This document shows positions 35,444-48,360 of a stretch of DNA of 64,000 nt, one piece after another. The position numbers and the translations under genes are program-made. The notes below the pieces were generated by a model, which was not told where the DNA came from, ran no database searches, and saw nothing but the letters and a program-made list of their open reading frames with translations. Origin of the DNA: Deinandra increscens subsp. villosa (taxonomy: Eukaryota; Streptophyta; Magnoliopsida; Asterales; Asteraceae); NCBI GenBank assembly GCA_039602395.1, contig JBCNJP010000006.1, positions 17,100,952-17,164,951 on the forward strand, written 5' to 3'. The number at the start of each line of letters is the position of its first letter. Within the stretch, counting starts at the first letter, position 1.

Positions 35444-38400
35444 GGACCTTAAAACCACTCACCGAAGCTAGAAAGAAAAGCAGCAAGAAAACCCATGAGA
35501 TCGAAACCCTAGAATGATGAAGAGGAACTACGTGAAAAGAGACAGTGTTTCGGTGTGTGTGTGGGTGGAGATAGAATGATGAAGAGGAAGAGATGTATCG
35601 TACCATGTCTAAGATATGGCAGAAAGTCCACTTCAAGCTCTTCAAGTCTGCCGACTGGAGGGAGGCGGTGGCGGGCCTACCAGCGCGGTGTAGAGCTTCA
35701 GAGGAGTCGAGGAGAGGGTCAGAGCTCAGGTGAACAGAGAGGCCATCGCAGGGGAGGAATCAGTGGTTGTGTACAGGAAGAGCCACCGGCGGCAGGAAGA
35801 AGAAGTGGTGGCGTGAGGCAGAGAGAATGAAGGGTGTGGTATGGCTAGGTTAGGTTTTGATCTTGAAAACCCACCTTATGAAAACGCCCTCAAAGTTCAT
35901 AAAAATTACAAAACTTGCCATTACTATTCATCATTTGGTAAATTGATGATACTAGGTGGTGACCTGCCGCGCGTTGCGGCGGCTTCACCATTTTTGTATT
36001 ACATTGCATTTTCACGATCGCTTAGGCGTCGCCACCAGCATTGCGGTACCCAAAAAGCCTCGTCGTTGTTATGTTCGAACCTTTTCCAAGACATTAGCAT
36101 CATAATTACATCATCTAAACACCATGATTAGTTTGAATCTTTTACAAAAATGCTGGAAGTTCAAACCTTTTACAAAAATGGCTCCAGCAGCTAAGTTCCC
36201 ATTTATAAAATTTAGCATCTTCTTAAATATTGGCATCATATATGCATCTGGTTCGAACCTTCGCATCTACAAAAGGTTAGAATTTTATTTCAGGATCCGT
36301 GAGCAATATATAATTAAGATCATGAACAGAAGATTAATAAATAGATTAAAAGTAAGCTAAAATGAACATAATAAAAACTAATAAACTTGTTCAGAGTTCT
36401 ATAGTCGATCCAAATAAAAGGTAACCAACATTGCTAGGTGGGTTTTTTGTTTAGAAAAAAAAAACATTCGTAATTCATGATCTAAAAATGTGGTGATTGT
36501 TTGTTCAGGCATGTGTTATGTTCGAGGAGAACTATATGCCACCTATTACATTTATTCTTGTGCAAAAGAGGCATCATACTCGCCTCTTTCTGGATAGGCA
36601 TGAAAACAGGAACATCACTGACAGGAGTATCTCCATTATAAAATCAGTACCTAAGCTGGAAATTACATTGAATATCTCCATTATAAACCCACATCAAGAA
36701 CACGTATGATGTTCAACAGGCATTCAGCAAAGCAAAAAAAAAGGGACAAAATTCGGACATAAACTTCAGGAGATGACAACATAACACATTAATACCCTCT
36801 AGAAAGTTGAAAAAGAAAAAAGGCAACCAAAGGATTTCAAAATCATGATAGTTTTCAAGATCAAAAGTATAAGCATCAGGATAGTAAAAACACAAAACCA
36901 ATTGATAAAGTCATATTGAATGAGCAAAAGATGAACTAATATCAAAAGGACTAAAATCACCTTAAAAACTGATATTAACTCATCCAACTGAGTAAATTAA
37001 GAAGCTCGGATGGAAAAGCACCAGTACATCAAAATCGAAGAGTGGCTTACGAGTTCTTGTATGATTGTTTTCCTTTGATATATACCTCTAGACAAAAACA
37101 TATATATGCTTAACCAATAAAACAATGTAAATAGATATACCTTAGTGTTGAAATGCTACAAGCACGAAAACCAATGTCACTCCACCTGATCTGTCTACAA
37201 ATAACAACAGAAGACAGAGTAAGATTTTTTTTTTGAAAAATAGTTCACTAAAGTTCAAGCACTTATATTTTGAATCATGTTTTCAATATGCTCAAATCAA
37301 AGTCATCATGCTTGCAATATGCTCAAATCAAAGTCCCATTTACCATTTCAATTCATCCACTATTTGATAACTAGTTACAAAGATACTTGTAACCCAAACC
37401 AACCATTTCCCAACATCCAACCCGATTAGCCAAGAACAAATAAAACTTACAACCACTAAACACGCTATTAAGATAGAACAAAACACTTACAAATAACATT
37501 TAATCTAAGGGTGAACAAAGAGGCAAAGACAATACCATATATAAGAGCGTTGTAACAATTGCATCCACTTCATCCAAAAGACCTAAAACAATCACATAGA
37601 AGACAGAAAACTAATAACAATGAGGAAACCGTTAGGCAATGTGTGGCACCATAAAAAAGAATAAAAAAAATACCAATTACAAATAATTAAAAATTGCATT
37701 TCAACACACAATACGCACATACACAAAACCTCAACAAAGGAGAATTTCTAATAAAAAAACACTAAACACCAGAAGCCACAACAAAAACAAAAAAACATAG
37801 CCCTAAAATCAAAAATTTGCCACAGATCACGAAGAAAAAACAAACATTGGAATGAAAACGTACCTGCTTCGATCACAACAACCCAAGATCTAAAAGATAA
37901 ACCTACAAAAATAATTACATGAGACCAAAAAGAAGTGGCGACGGAAAAAAAATGAAACTACGACACAAACCTTAGTAATCCCCGGGTGATGGAGCCATCG
38001 ATAAACTGTAGAGAAATCGTGAGCCAATGAAGGACGAAAGTGAGATTCAAACCTGAGATTCAGATCCTGAAATAATAGAGAGAGAAAGTCAAAGATATGA
38101 TAGATGGGTGAGCAAGAAACGTGACACCCAAAAAGAAACCTAGATCAGAAATCTTCATCTCGTAGTACATAAATCCTAACGGAGATGATAAAGATGAAGA
38201 AACGTTACCCCCTGTGATTTTCACATGCTTGTGCTTGACCTTTTGATTTAACTGGTACTTCGCCGGAGGTTTAAAGCGGTGATGGTGGCTTGGGATTTCC
38301 AATCGGTGAGCAACATCAGTGAATGCTCCAGAAGAAACACAATAAGCACTTCATCTCTGACTTTACTTTCTCTCTCTACGTTTACCCAAGGGTACATGCA

Positions 38401-38533
38401 ATATGGAAGAGATAAATGGGAACATACCTTCCACACACGTCCTCCGACCGGCCATAGTACAGAAATGTATAATCGGAGCTGTTGAGAGAAGGGGCGAAGG
38501 ACTGAAAACCTGTTCATGTGGGTCCTGGTCTCC
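35444..38533. other. Non-coding region, no supported gene
   Basis: Short open frames (for example 35555-35830 and 38248-38517) have no recognisable domains. The segment 35940-35990 (tactaggtggtgacctgccgc and following bases, then gttgcgg) resembles the terminal motif of an unclassified plant transposon. Gene-like features such as gaaaccctag and several ataccttg/gtacctgc splice-like sites occur on the minus strand, but no coherent exon chain emerges. A non-coding transcript or gene relic is possible. Confidence 0.3.
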
Positions 38534-38756
38534 CTTTCATCTCTTGTTTAAATATAAAAAATGGGGGTTGTAATGTCTATACTGCCCTTCAATCTAAACA
38601 ACAAATTACAAAAATGCCATAAAACTATTCATCAGTTGTAAAATCTTTCATCTCTTAGTCAAATATAAAAAATAGGGTTGTAATATCTATACTGCCCTTC
38701 AATTTAAACAATAAATTACAAAAATGCCATAAAACTATTCATCAGGTTGTAAAATT
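38534..38756. repeat. 112 bp tandem duplication
   Basis: The units begin tttcatctctt at 38534 and 38646. They share stretches such as tctatactgcccttcaat and aaaatgccataaaactattc, with a few substitutions. Confidence 0.9.
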
Positions 38757-38976
38757 ATATATTATATAATATAATGTAGAGATGAAAAAAAAATTAAAAG
38801 GTTGAAAAAAGTAAAGAGTAGGTGGTATGTGCATTACCCAAAATACCCCATATTGAAATACTAAAAAATAGATTGGTGGCACATTCTAAGCCTTACATAT
38901 TAAAGGTGTTTTAAATATGTGGTCAACAATTGGTTTAAGGGTTTCGCAGTAATGGGTGTTTTCCAAACAACTCTTT

Positions 38977-38978
<2 letters not shown>

Positions 38979-39014
<36 letters not shown>
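38979..39014. repeat. (AT)n microsatellite
   Basis: About 18 uninterrupted AT units, followed by further short TA runs to about 39040. Confidence 0.9.
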
Positions 39015-39016
<2 letters not shown>

Positions 39017-39039
39017 TATATATATATTACTATATATAA

Positions 39040-42000
39040 TACATATTGCCCTAAAGGGCATTTTGAAATTTCCTTGATCCTTAAGACGCGTACAAGTAGT
39101 TGTGCAACATGTACAAGAGTTTAAAGCATCAATATTAAAGCATAGTTCTTACAAAACAAAATCCAGTTAAAAAATGAGGTTAAAATCGGAATTAACCTAC
39201 CTGCATTTACTCCTCCATCCTCACGCTTCCATCGAACAACACAAAAATCAGACACCGCCTTTGTGAACCACTCATCTCCACCCTCCTTCCTCACGCTTTC
39301 TTTTTCTATGATTCAAATTTCAGATCTCACGTCTCTCTCTTCCATTTCTCTAATCCTAATCTCCGAAACTTCAAAAGAAATCTATTCATTCAAAACCAAA
39401 ACCCTAGCTATTCATAAACCAGGTTATTTTTCAAAGATGTCACCATCACAGCTAGGTTTCACCGGAGGAGATTGGAGATGCCGCCATCTCGATTCTTCGG
39501 ACCACTCAGTCTCTCTCGGTCTTTTCTTCAGCCGCGTGGGCCAAGATTGTAATGATAGAAGATTCAAATCGAAAGGCGTGACCACTATACACCCGTATCT
39601 GCAAATTCACAGCTCGATCTCCATTTAGTTTTACCATCTGCATCTGTAAAAACAATTTGAGGTAAATCTTCCAGTTTTGCTGTTATTATGATTATAGTTT
39701 GGAAGCTCCATTTGATTCATATGATTTTGGTTTTGAAGCTTCATACGTTTTCAATCTCAATCTCAAATTTTTTTCGAATTTATATGTAATTCATGAGCAT
39801 GCCTTTGATGATTAATGTGTTTTTAGTGCTTAATCTTAAAACATATTGGTTTTGCAGATGCAAAAAGTTCGATTCTTTATTTGACTTTGTTCAAGGGGTA
39901 TCCCGAATCATTTAATGCTCCAGTTTCCTTGCTTATCTGGGTTCGATAATCGCTTCCTAATCAATTCATATATATTGGTTAGTTCTGAATCTTTGAGAAG
40001 TCAACATGTGTTATTATAAACATGGGTCGATTAGATTATAACTTTTGTTTTATACATTACATATCACTGATCTAATGCACATAAGGTGTTTAATGAAAAA
40101 CCTTCAAGGTGTTTGATGGAATGTATGCAAATCAGCTATCTCTGAAAGGTATGAAAATCAGTTATCTATATGTAATCCCCCTCTAACACCAAATACAAAT
40201 TATGTTGTTTTGAAGTTTTATATACAGAAGCTTTGTAACAAGTATGTTAGTTAAGATTTGTTTCATAAAGTTCTTAAACGGGGTGTTCAGTTTCAGTAGG
40301 AGCATAGAGTTGCTTCAATGGCTACAAAAAGACCTCATCTTCAATGGTTGCACAAAGTTTACTTTCTCAAGGAGACACCAAGGTATCTTTATAAATGTTG
40401 TTATTCTTTGTTGTCTATTATATTTTCTTTTGTATGTTGTTGAAATTGTGTGGATTACTGAAAAAGACTACATATGCATTTCTTCTTCGTCGAAAATTCA
40501 TTCACACGGATCATTCTCAAAGTCCCTCACTCTCACTCTCTGTAAACAGCTTCACCTTGCTCTCTCTCGACGGCGTCAGTGCTTTTGCCCACCGTAGATC
40601 TGCGGTTCTATTTTGTCATCGAGAACACCGATGATAGGTTAGCAGCATTTAGATGACTCTCTCTATATTTTTCTTTTTATTGCACCTACAAACCCGAGAG
40701 AGCAGTTGGAGCTTTAGGGGAAATCGATGGTGACTACCCATGGTTATTGGTGGTGATCCGAGCAAAGACGTCAGTTGTGGTGGTTTTACCCTACGATTGG
40801 CAGAGTACACTCTCTCAGAGCCGGTAAACTAAATCTATATGTCAAACAATGCCAGTCAAATGTATTCGAAACTGAATCTAAGGTTTTATTTTGTTTATTG
40901 TTCGTGAAATCGTTCCTGAAATTGTGTAAATTTGCTGATTTGTCGGTTTTATTTTGTTTTGTAGTTGTGGGAGAAAAGATATTCAGTGATGAAACTATCT
41001 TTAAGGAACATCTGTGGTTGTGGTTATGGTTGTAAGCGGCGTATAAATCTGTTGCTTTCTTTGTTGCTTATGATAAGAATCCATGATGAGTTATCTTTAA
41101 AGGATGAATTATATCTACCTGAATTCATGATTTGATGTTCTAGGCAGCATGTTATGGTTTTTAAAGAGATAAAATCTGGGTTTTTAGGTCCTTTTATTCT
41201 GTCTGAATACTCGAGGATTATAATATTATTTGCATAATTTGCTAAAAATGTTATATGCCTAATTTGGTGAAGAATACTTGAGGATTATAATAATTAAGGT
41301 ACTACTTGGAGGTTCAATTGACTCTTAACTTTTATACTCGATGCCAGCAATTTTTTTTTCTTTTTCTTTTGACTAGACACAAGTACAATGAGTTCATATT
41401 TGTGTGTGTATAGTTAAAGGGTCTCTATATTTTTTATTATTGGACATCAATCTGATGTCTTATTGCATATACATGTCCATTGTTGTTATGCTTATGGTCA
41501 AAGTGTATTTAGTAACTTTCTCCTTAAGAAATAGATTTGCATCTTTGTTCATTTGATATTGAAATTTATTTGTATTTGATCGAAATCGAAAAAAGTTGTG
41601 TTCATTAAATGGTAAGTACCTTGATATGAGTTTTGTAGGTTCAAGTTGTTATAAAACTAATTGTGTTTATTGTGGATTCCTTAAGATACACAATCTTATA
41701 ATGTGGATTTTAACAATTTCTTCTTCTGTATCAGTTTGATGATAAATTGATAACCGATCCATCTGCAACAAGTGTATCAAATTGTAAGTTGTACCATTGC
41801 CCAATAGGCTACTCATATTAGATCAGATGCCTTTACAGTTTACATTCATTTTTCATCACCTTTTTTCATATTAGATCAGGTACTTATAATGCTTATATCA
41901 TATATCCTTTAATATAATGTTACATAGTCTACAACTATTAGGTGGATGAAAGTATTTGACTATCATTTCCGATAGATTTAATGTTTATGATTGCATAGAT

Positions 42001-42809
42001 TTTATCTTTGTTCATCTCAAACTGCACATAAAGTTAATTCTGTTCTCCTATCTAATTGTACATAAACATAAATCATATCTGGACAAGAAAATTATAAACA
42101 TCGTGTGACTAAAACATCTAAATCGTGGTAATGTTACAGGGTCAAACATCTCCATGCAATGCTTCAGTCTCGCGGTTCATTATCGATAAAATCCGGTATT
42201 ACAACGTGTGCTCTAAATGTTTACTACTATCGTTATGCTCTTTGCTTCATCGGAACAAAATTGAAGAACACAATCAGAGTATGTTTTCCGCCTTTAGTTT
42301 CATCAAGGTATTAAAATAAATTTATGTGATTCTAATTTCTAATGTGGTTGTAGATTCAAAGATTCATTTGTTAGTGTTGACATGGTGAATTCATCAAATT
42401 GATAGGCCTTAATTTTGAAGGTGCTTCTTCATGTTCTTGATTTTCACATGAGGAACCTCTTTTGGGCTATTTTTGAATGTTTAATGTTCAGCAACAGTTT
42501 GTCAAAATCTATATGAATGATTGAAGATTGGAGTGAGGAAGAGTTTCTACAATTTGAGACACACCAGCAGTCCCTGTATCTACTTTAACCTAGGTGACCT
42601 ACTATTTCAAGACTTTTTATAGAAGAATTATTGTTGGTTTAATACGATAAAAATACCTATATAACTTCTGATATTATGAAAAGGTTCGTTAACCTTACTT
42701 TTGTATATTATTGTCTCAAAACTTGTAAAGAAATACATGGAGAGGTCTCCAAACTAATTTTTGTATATTCAAGTCCATTAACTTGTCTAAAATGCACTAA
42801 CTTTTGTAT
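39040..42809. other. Gene-like but non-coding region
   Basis: 39220-39640 looks like a 5' leader: CT-rich, accctagct, and an ATG-led frame of 121 codons at 39263-39628 with no recognised domain. Intron-like T-rich sequence with possible gcag/gtaa junctions follows to about 42300. No exon chain with a known domain was found. It could be a non-coding RNA gene, a captured gene fragment or a relic. Confidence 0.25.
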
Positions 42810-42814
42810 ACATG

Positions 42815-43145
42815 TGAAAGTGCGTGAGCGTACGGATCTTCTACTTAGTCGTGATGAAATCAATATAAACAAATAGAACACAGAGAGTAAATACAAATCT
42901 AGCTTGTATTAACCACTGAGAGTTTACACAGAGACACTCAGAAGATATGACATGAACCACTACTGAATTCTACACAAGACAACATATTTATACTAAGCTA
43001 AACCCGCTGGTCCGAACCTGAGGTTCGGCCCAAGGTTCGGCCATGTCCGAACTCTAGGTTCGGCCTGAGTTCGGACCTCAGCATTCTTGTGTGATTCGTC
43101 TTGTATTCGATACGTCACATGACGATCAAGGACCATGTATTAACA
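42815..43145 (-). mobile_element. Copia LTR (3' LTR of a minus-strand element)
   Basis: 331 bp, reading on the minus strand from TGTTAATACATGG to GCACTTTCA. It is preceded on the minus strand by the PPT aaggggggagtt and followed by the flank catgt (plus-strand acatg, 42810-42814). A TATA-like agtataaatatg and four CCGAAC/GTTCGG dyads lie inside. It differs at only two positions from the plus-strand LTR at 63346-63676. Confidence 0.92.
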
Positions 43146-44720
43146 AACTCCCCCCTTGGCATGTGCAGTATCATCTTCTCTATTCAAACTTGAATCTTGT
43201 ATCTTCAATCAACTCTTCCTCGATCTTGATGATGAGTTTAATCTCGAATACTTGATATTGTATCGTGCGTAATCTCTTTATCAACAAACTTCAGAAGACT
43301 TGAAGTTGTGACGTTCCCTTCCCACTTAGAAAACCTGCCAACATAAATAATCTTGGTGCAAAATGTCTCTTCGAGACTCCAAGATATTTTGATTTTGAAA
43401 ACTTGAGCTTGTATTTCGTGTTGATCAATCGAAAACAAATAAGAAACAAAATCTTTTTGGCTTTTAGAAACTTTATATCAAAACACACCTAAAATCTTTT
43501 TGGTATTTTCTGATAAGAAAAGTAAAACAATACTGAATTAGACACTATTTTTGTCTTTTGTGAGAAAGATCACAACTTGGGATCATATTGGTCATAACAT
43601 GCTGAACTACACTTCAATTTCAATTAATGAAACACATAAGCCATGCCGACTGCAGATATAATTTGTCCAACTTTAAACTCTGGCACAATCGTACTCATAA
43701 CATCTGGATATGTTAAGGTATTGATTAAATTTGCATTGACCAGTGTAGCCCACACTATCAGACATACTCAGATATGCTTTTGTTTATGACATTTTGTGAT
43801 CTCATTTGTGATTTTAATCACACAATGATTGTAATCATGATATAATCAACTGTGTTCCATGCAAAAAGAAATAAGAACGTTAAATCGTCTACCTTAAGGT
43901 CGATCTTTCGATACGCAGATAAGGCCTCGGATTTAACAAAATAAGAAAATAAAACAAGTTGAAATTGTATAACTCAACAACAATCAGGTCGGTACTCCCG
44001 TACACACAGAGAAAGTCTGATGAGTTATACGAAACACCAAAGAAAATAAAGCAGAAAGTCAAACGAACAACGATCAGGTCGGTCTTTCGAAACGCAGAGA
44101 AAGTCCGATCGTTTGACAAAATAAAGAAAATCAAACAAGTTTAAATCTTTGCAAAATGAACACATGTATACACAGTGACTTCTCATTTTAGTTTTCACAC
44201 ATCTTTTTCTTGATATATCATGAGATATGCATCAAGATGTTGTCCACTAGGTCAAGCATCAGATTTAGTGTATATCACATTTGTATACTTTCTGATTTGC
44301 CGAGTCTACCTTGCACATCGATCAAATGGTCTTATGGCTTTTTCACTTATTTTATCCATGAGTCAGACACTGTCAGCCAATGTACCATCATTTCCCAATC
44401 ATGTTGGATACAATTTCTCATTTTTCAATGTTTTTGGCTTTTTCAAATTTCTCCCCCTAAAAATGACAACTCTATTTATAGATTTTCATTTTTACGATCT
44501 GAAAAACAAAACACTATTTTTGTAAAAAACAAACTCCCCCTCAGAATGAGACGAAGTAAAAAACAAGAAAAAGTGATCAACCAACACGAATACTAGCAGT
44601 TTAGCCTTTTGAAAAACAAAATTGATTTTGAAATTCAATTTAATTAAGACAGATATTTCGCAATCAGCAATTATCCAATCACGAAAGGTCTTCCTGAAAC
44701 ACCTGCTTGACAAAAAATAA
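43146..44720 (-). mobile_element. Non-coding 3' internal part of a Copia element
   Basis: There are no Copia pol motifs here, so the enzymatic domains of this element have been lost. On the minus strand, GGGGGAG tracts occur near 43150, 44450 and 44535. The last two resemble extra purine tracts seen in Sirevirus-like Copia elements (family knowledge from memory). A degenerate tandem repeat lies at 43889-44140. Confidence 0.5.
43889..44140. repeat. Degenerate ~90 bp tandem repeat, three units
   Basis: Each unit carries atcaggtcggt or aaggtcgatc, then a tttcga/cccgta step, then acgcagagaaagtc, followed by an aaaataagaaaat stretch. The starts are about 43889, 43978 and 44068. Confidence 0.65.
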
Positions 44721-44724
44721 AACA

Positions 44725-46409
44725 TTAGTTGCATTGGGATCGACCCGATTCAACAGCGTCGGGTCGCCTGGTGTCTTCCACAAAGTCCTTGTTGGCCTTG
44801 GAAACAACTTTTGGTTTCCGAATTTGTAAAAGTTTTAATTTTTGATCGGAACCTGAATCAGCTTCAACCGACGTACTTGATTTAGGCCAAGATGATTTAC
44901 AAGGTGATTTAAGCTTTGGGGACCATGGTTCATCAAAAATTTGGCCGTTGTTATCCACATATTTGGCAGTTTTGTGGATATATGCAGTCGTTGGACACTC
45001 AGCAGCGAAATGTCCCGGTTAACGACATACATAACAAGGTCGCTCTCTAAAAATGTTTGAAAATTGTTTTAATTTTTGAGAATCAGAGGAATGTTCAGAA
45101 TGAAAGTTATCAAAGAAACCATCAGAAGAGTCATACGTAGGAGATGGACTCCTTGAAGATGATGATCTTCCAGAATAATAAGTAAATTCCTTCGGAATTG
45201 GTGATTTCTTTGTAACCTTAGCTTTCTCAGTGTTATTAACCTTCATTGGTTTCTTCACTGCAACTGGAACTTCCTTCAAAACAAAACCCAAACCTTTATG
45301 TTTAGATCCGTGAGTCTTTGAAGAACCTGAAGAAGAACTTGATGCTTCTCTTGACTTAGCATCACTAGTGAATTTGGCTTTGATATCCCTCAGCTTGTTC
45401 TTCTCAATCAAAAATTTCTCTTCTTCGGTTGCAAATGAAGAACTGGAAACAACCTTATCAAATACTTTCTCATTTTCCAGCAATACAGACTTCGACACAA
45501 ACTTGGGAGCTTCACCCAAAGGCTTCTCCTTCCGTTTAGACTTGGACTTGTTCTTCTTGGATGGAGTAGCAAACTTAGAATAATCATGCAAGTCATCTTT
45601 TGGATCAATCTGAGCAGCAGTAACTTCAATTAAATCCACTGGTTGAGGAACCAAGTGAACATCATCCTTCTTAGAACTTTCCAAACTCTGATCCTGCTTG
45701 TATAAGAAGTTAAGCAATGTCGGTGACAAATTACAGTTCTTAACTTGTCGTTTCAACTCTAAAATCTCCAATTTCAAGTCATTAATTTTCTGTTGACCCT
45801 CAAACACTTCTTGTTGTGACTTGATGAACTTTGCATTGAGATCATCATATTCATAAGTCTGTAACTTTCTGATCTCACACTCTGCAAACAGTTCTTGAAG
45901 AACACTTTCTCGCTTCTGCTTATAGATCTCAACATCCTTTGTTAATACTTCATTCTTGTCTCTATACAGAACATTCTCATCTTGAAGCATGGAGATCTTG
46001 TTTTGAAGCTTCTCAAAGGTAACAGCAGTTGTTGCTATAAGAGCAGTAGCCTCTTCATATTTTTCTGAACTGGATAGCTCTTCTCAAACAAATTTTCAAA
46101 ATCTTGAGCTGCGTCTAACGCTTCAGCTTTGGCTTTCTCACACTCTTCAGCCAATTGAGCCTTTTCCTTCAAAACAACTTCATGAATATGGACCAACTCA
46201 TAATATTTCTTTTGAAAATCCTCCAATTCTTTCTTTAACACCACAATTTCTTCAGTTGATAATTGACAATCTTGTTCAAACCTTGCAATCTTCTTGAGCA
46301 ACTTCTCACATTTATAACAATTAAATTCATCATCCTTTGAATTCTCAGAAGACTTAGGTAATTCTTCTTGAACCAAAGATATACTTGAAGAAGTATCAGA
46401 TTCTGTTAA
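44725..46409 (-). pseudogene. Copia gag, C-terminal part, broken and cut by gap
   Basis: Gag packages element RNA in virus-like particles. On the minus strand the right edge enters from the gap with an acidic, coiled-coil-rich segment (CYKCEKLLKKIARFEQDCQL, then many Glu/Lys heptads). It shifts frame near 46000-46080 and continues as ENVLYRDKNEVLTKD and a Lys/Ser-rich tail. A zinc knuckle, CYVC...PGHFAAEC, lies at about 44994-45036 but is split by an in-frame TAA at 45019-45021. The tail after it (EPWSPKLKSPCKSSW) is open to 44725. No protease, integrase, RT or RNase H follows before the 3' LTR, so this copy is internally deleted. The N-terminal half is missing because of the gap. Confidence 0.8.
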
Positions 46410-46909
46410 NNNNNNNNNNNNNNNNNNNNNNNNNNNNNNNNNNNNNNNNNNNNNNNNNNNNNNNNNNNNNNNNNNNNNNNNNNNNNNNNNNNNNNNNNNN
46501 NNNNNNNNNNNNNNNNNNNNNNNNNNNNNNNNNNNNNNNNNNNNNNNNNNNNNNNNNNNNNNNNNNNNNNNNNNNNNNNNNNNNNNNNNNNNNNNNNNNN
46601 NNNNNNNNNNNNNNNNNNNNNNNNNNNNNNNNNNNNNNNNNNNNNNNNNNNNNNNNNNNNNNNNNNNNNNNNNNNNNNNNNNNNNNNNNNNNNNNNNNNN
46701 NNNNNNNNNNNNNNNNNNNNNNNNNNNNNNNNNNNNNNNNNNNNNNNNNNNNNNNNNNNNNNNNNNNNNNNNNNNNNNNNNNNNNNNNNNNNNNNNNNNN
46801 NNNNNNNNNNNNNNNNNNNNNNNNNNNNNNNNNNNNNNNNNNNNNNNNNNNNNNNNNNNNNNNNNNNNNNNNNNNNNNNNNNNNNNNNNNNNNNNNNNNN
46901 NNNNNNNNN
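46410..46909. other. Assembly gap (500 N)
   Basis: A 500-base run of N that cuts the Copia gag on the left and an LTR on the right. The sequences on its two sides need not be true neighbours. Confidence 0.95.
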
Positions 46910-48358
46910 CGGGACGATTGGGCTTTGGCCCAATCTTAAACAAATTTATTTATTTGTTAAGACCACTAGTTTTTATAAAAAGTTAATCCCATCTCTTTAA
47001 CCCACTAATATTTTTATAAAACTTGGGTTAACAACATTTATAAAAAAAAAATCATCATTCAATTGGATAAAATATACTTGGAGTATATTTTAAAAATTTG
47101 TGATTTTTATAAACTCCTAACCACCTTTTATTTTATAAAAGCTTCTAAACTTTTATAAAACTTATAAAAATTATTAAACAAACCACCTACACTTGAGATT
47201 AGTTAGGATTAATGTGGGAGTGACAACACTAATTTACCCAATGGATATTAATCCCACTTTTGAGTATAAGTAGGAGGTTAGACCTCACCTTGTCTCCCCA
47301 CACCCAACCAAACCAAAACCACCACTCTCTCCCTCTCCCCTTGAGCCGGCCACACCACCACCGCCAACCACCCTGCTGCCGCCGCTGCCTCCACCGCCGG
47401 CCACCCTCCGGCAACCGAACGCCGCCGCCGGACCGCCGCCTTTCCCCCTTTTCATTGCCGGTTTTAACTCACAACCATTGACGTTACGTGCTACCATCCT
47501 TCACTGCTTAATTACCGCTTATCTGCTGAATCTGTGAGTTTCACGGCCCCTTTTCCTTTTTAGTAGTTTTATACTTGGGGGAGAAATCATGAAAACTGAT
47601 TAAATGCTTTTTACTTAATATTATGGTTTACTTGTTAGCCGTATGACTACTTGTTCTCTTACTGATTGCCCAACTTGGTACATTATCGTTATAAACGTTT
47701 GTACAACCGAAATCCCATCATTAATTAATTTCAATTAGTTATGTACGAAACGATAGCTAGTGAATAGATCTATTTGGGTTGACAACCCTACCCTAACTGG
47801 TAGCTCCAGTTCTGACTCCGGATTGTCTGGGGGTACACGTCAGTTATTTCGCTCTGTTTAACATCTCTGGGCAAGAGATGCTGGGTGGGTAAACCGTTAG
47901 TATTTGAAATCAAGGTTCAGGTGAGATCATACAACCACAACAATAAACCCTGATAATATTTAAGTATACTGAAAACTATTTTACAACTGATTAAACTGTT
48001 GAGTCATAAACCTGTGAACCTCACCAACTTTATGTTGACCCGTTTTATATTCATGATTTCTTAGGTAATTGACGAAACTCTCTGAAGACATGCAAATGGG
48101 GCTTACAAATGCTATCGGACCTGTCCTTGGAGTCATAGTCCCAACTATCCAATTTAACCGTTTCATGCTTTTAATAATTGTTTAAGACTTATGTTTTTAA
48201 ATTGTAAGACATTATCGTTTCCACTATCTTTTCCGCTGCAATGAAATGAAATGAATTAATGTTTTATGAAGTTTTTAAATTATTAGAAGTTGTTCTATGT
48301 ATCCTCGACTATGATTCCATTCTGGCTCACACCCGATACCGTTGACCGGGGTGTGACA
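46910..48358 (+). mobile_element. LTR, left end lost in gap
   Basis: It ends with a typical ...ccggggtgtgaca at 48358. A TATA-like gagtataagtagg lies near 47262, followed by a CCACC/CCGCC-rich leader. Between about 46965 and 47170, ttttataaa recurs at least six times. It interrupts or abuts the Copia pol that starts at 48361, so it is probably a solo LTR inserted there. The TSD cannot be checked because of the gap. Confidence 0.55.
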
Positions 48359-48360
48359 AT

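Noticed and set aside
39263..39628. 121-codon ORF with leader-like upstream sequence as a host gene
   Set aside because: No domain, no plausible continuation, and Ser/Thr-rich composition typical of translated CT-rich leaders.
46960..47170. TTTTATAAA array as another private LTR motif
   Set aside because: It is pure AT sequence in an AT-rich LTR, so recurrence by composition alone is likely. Kept only as a note in the LTR entry.
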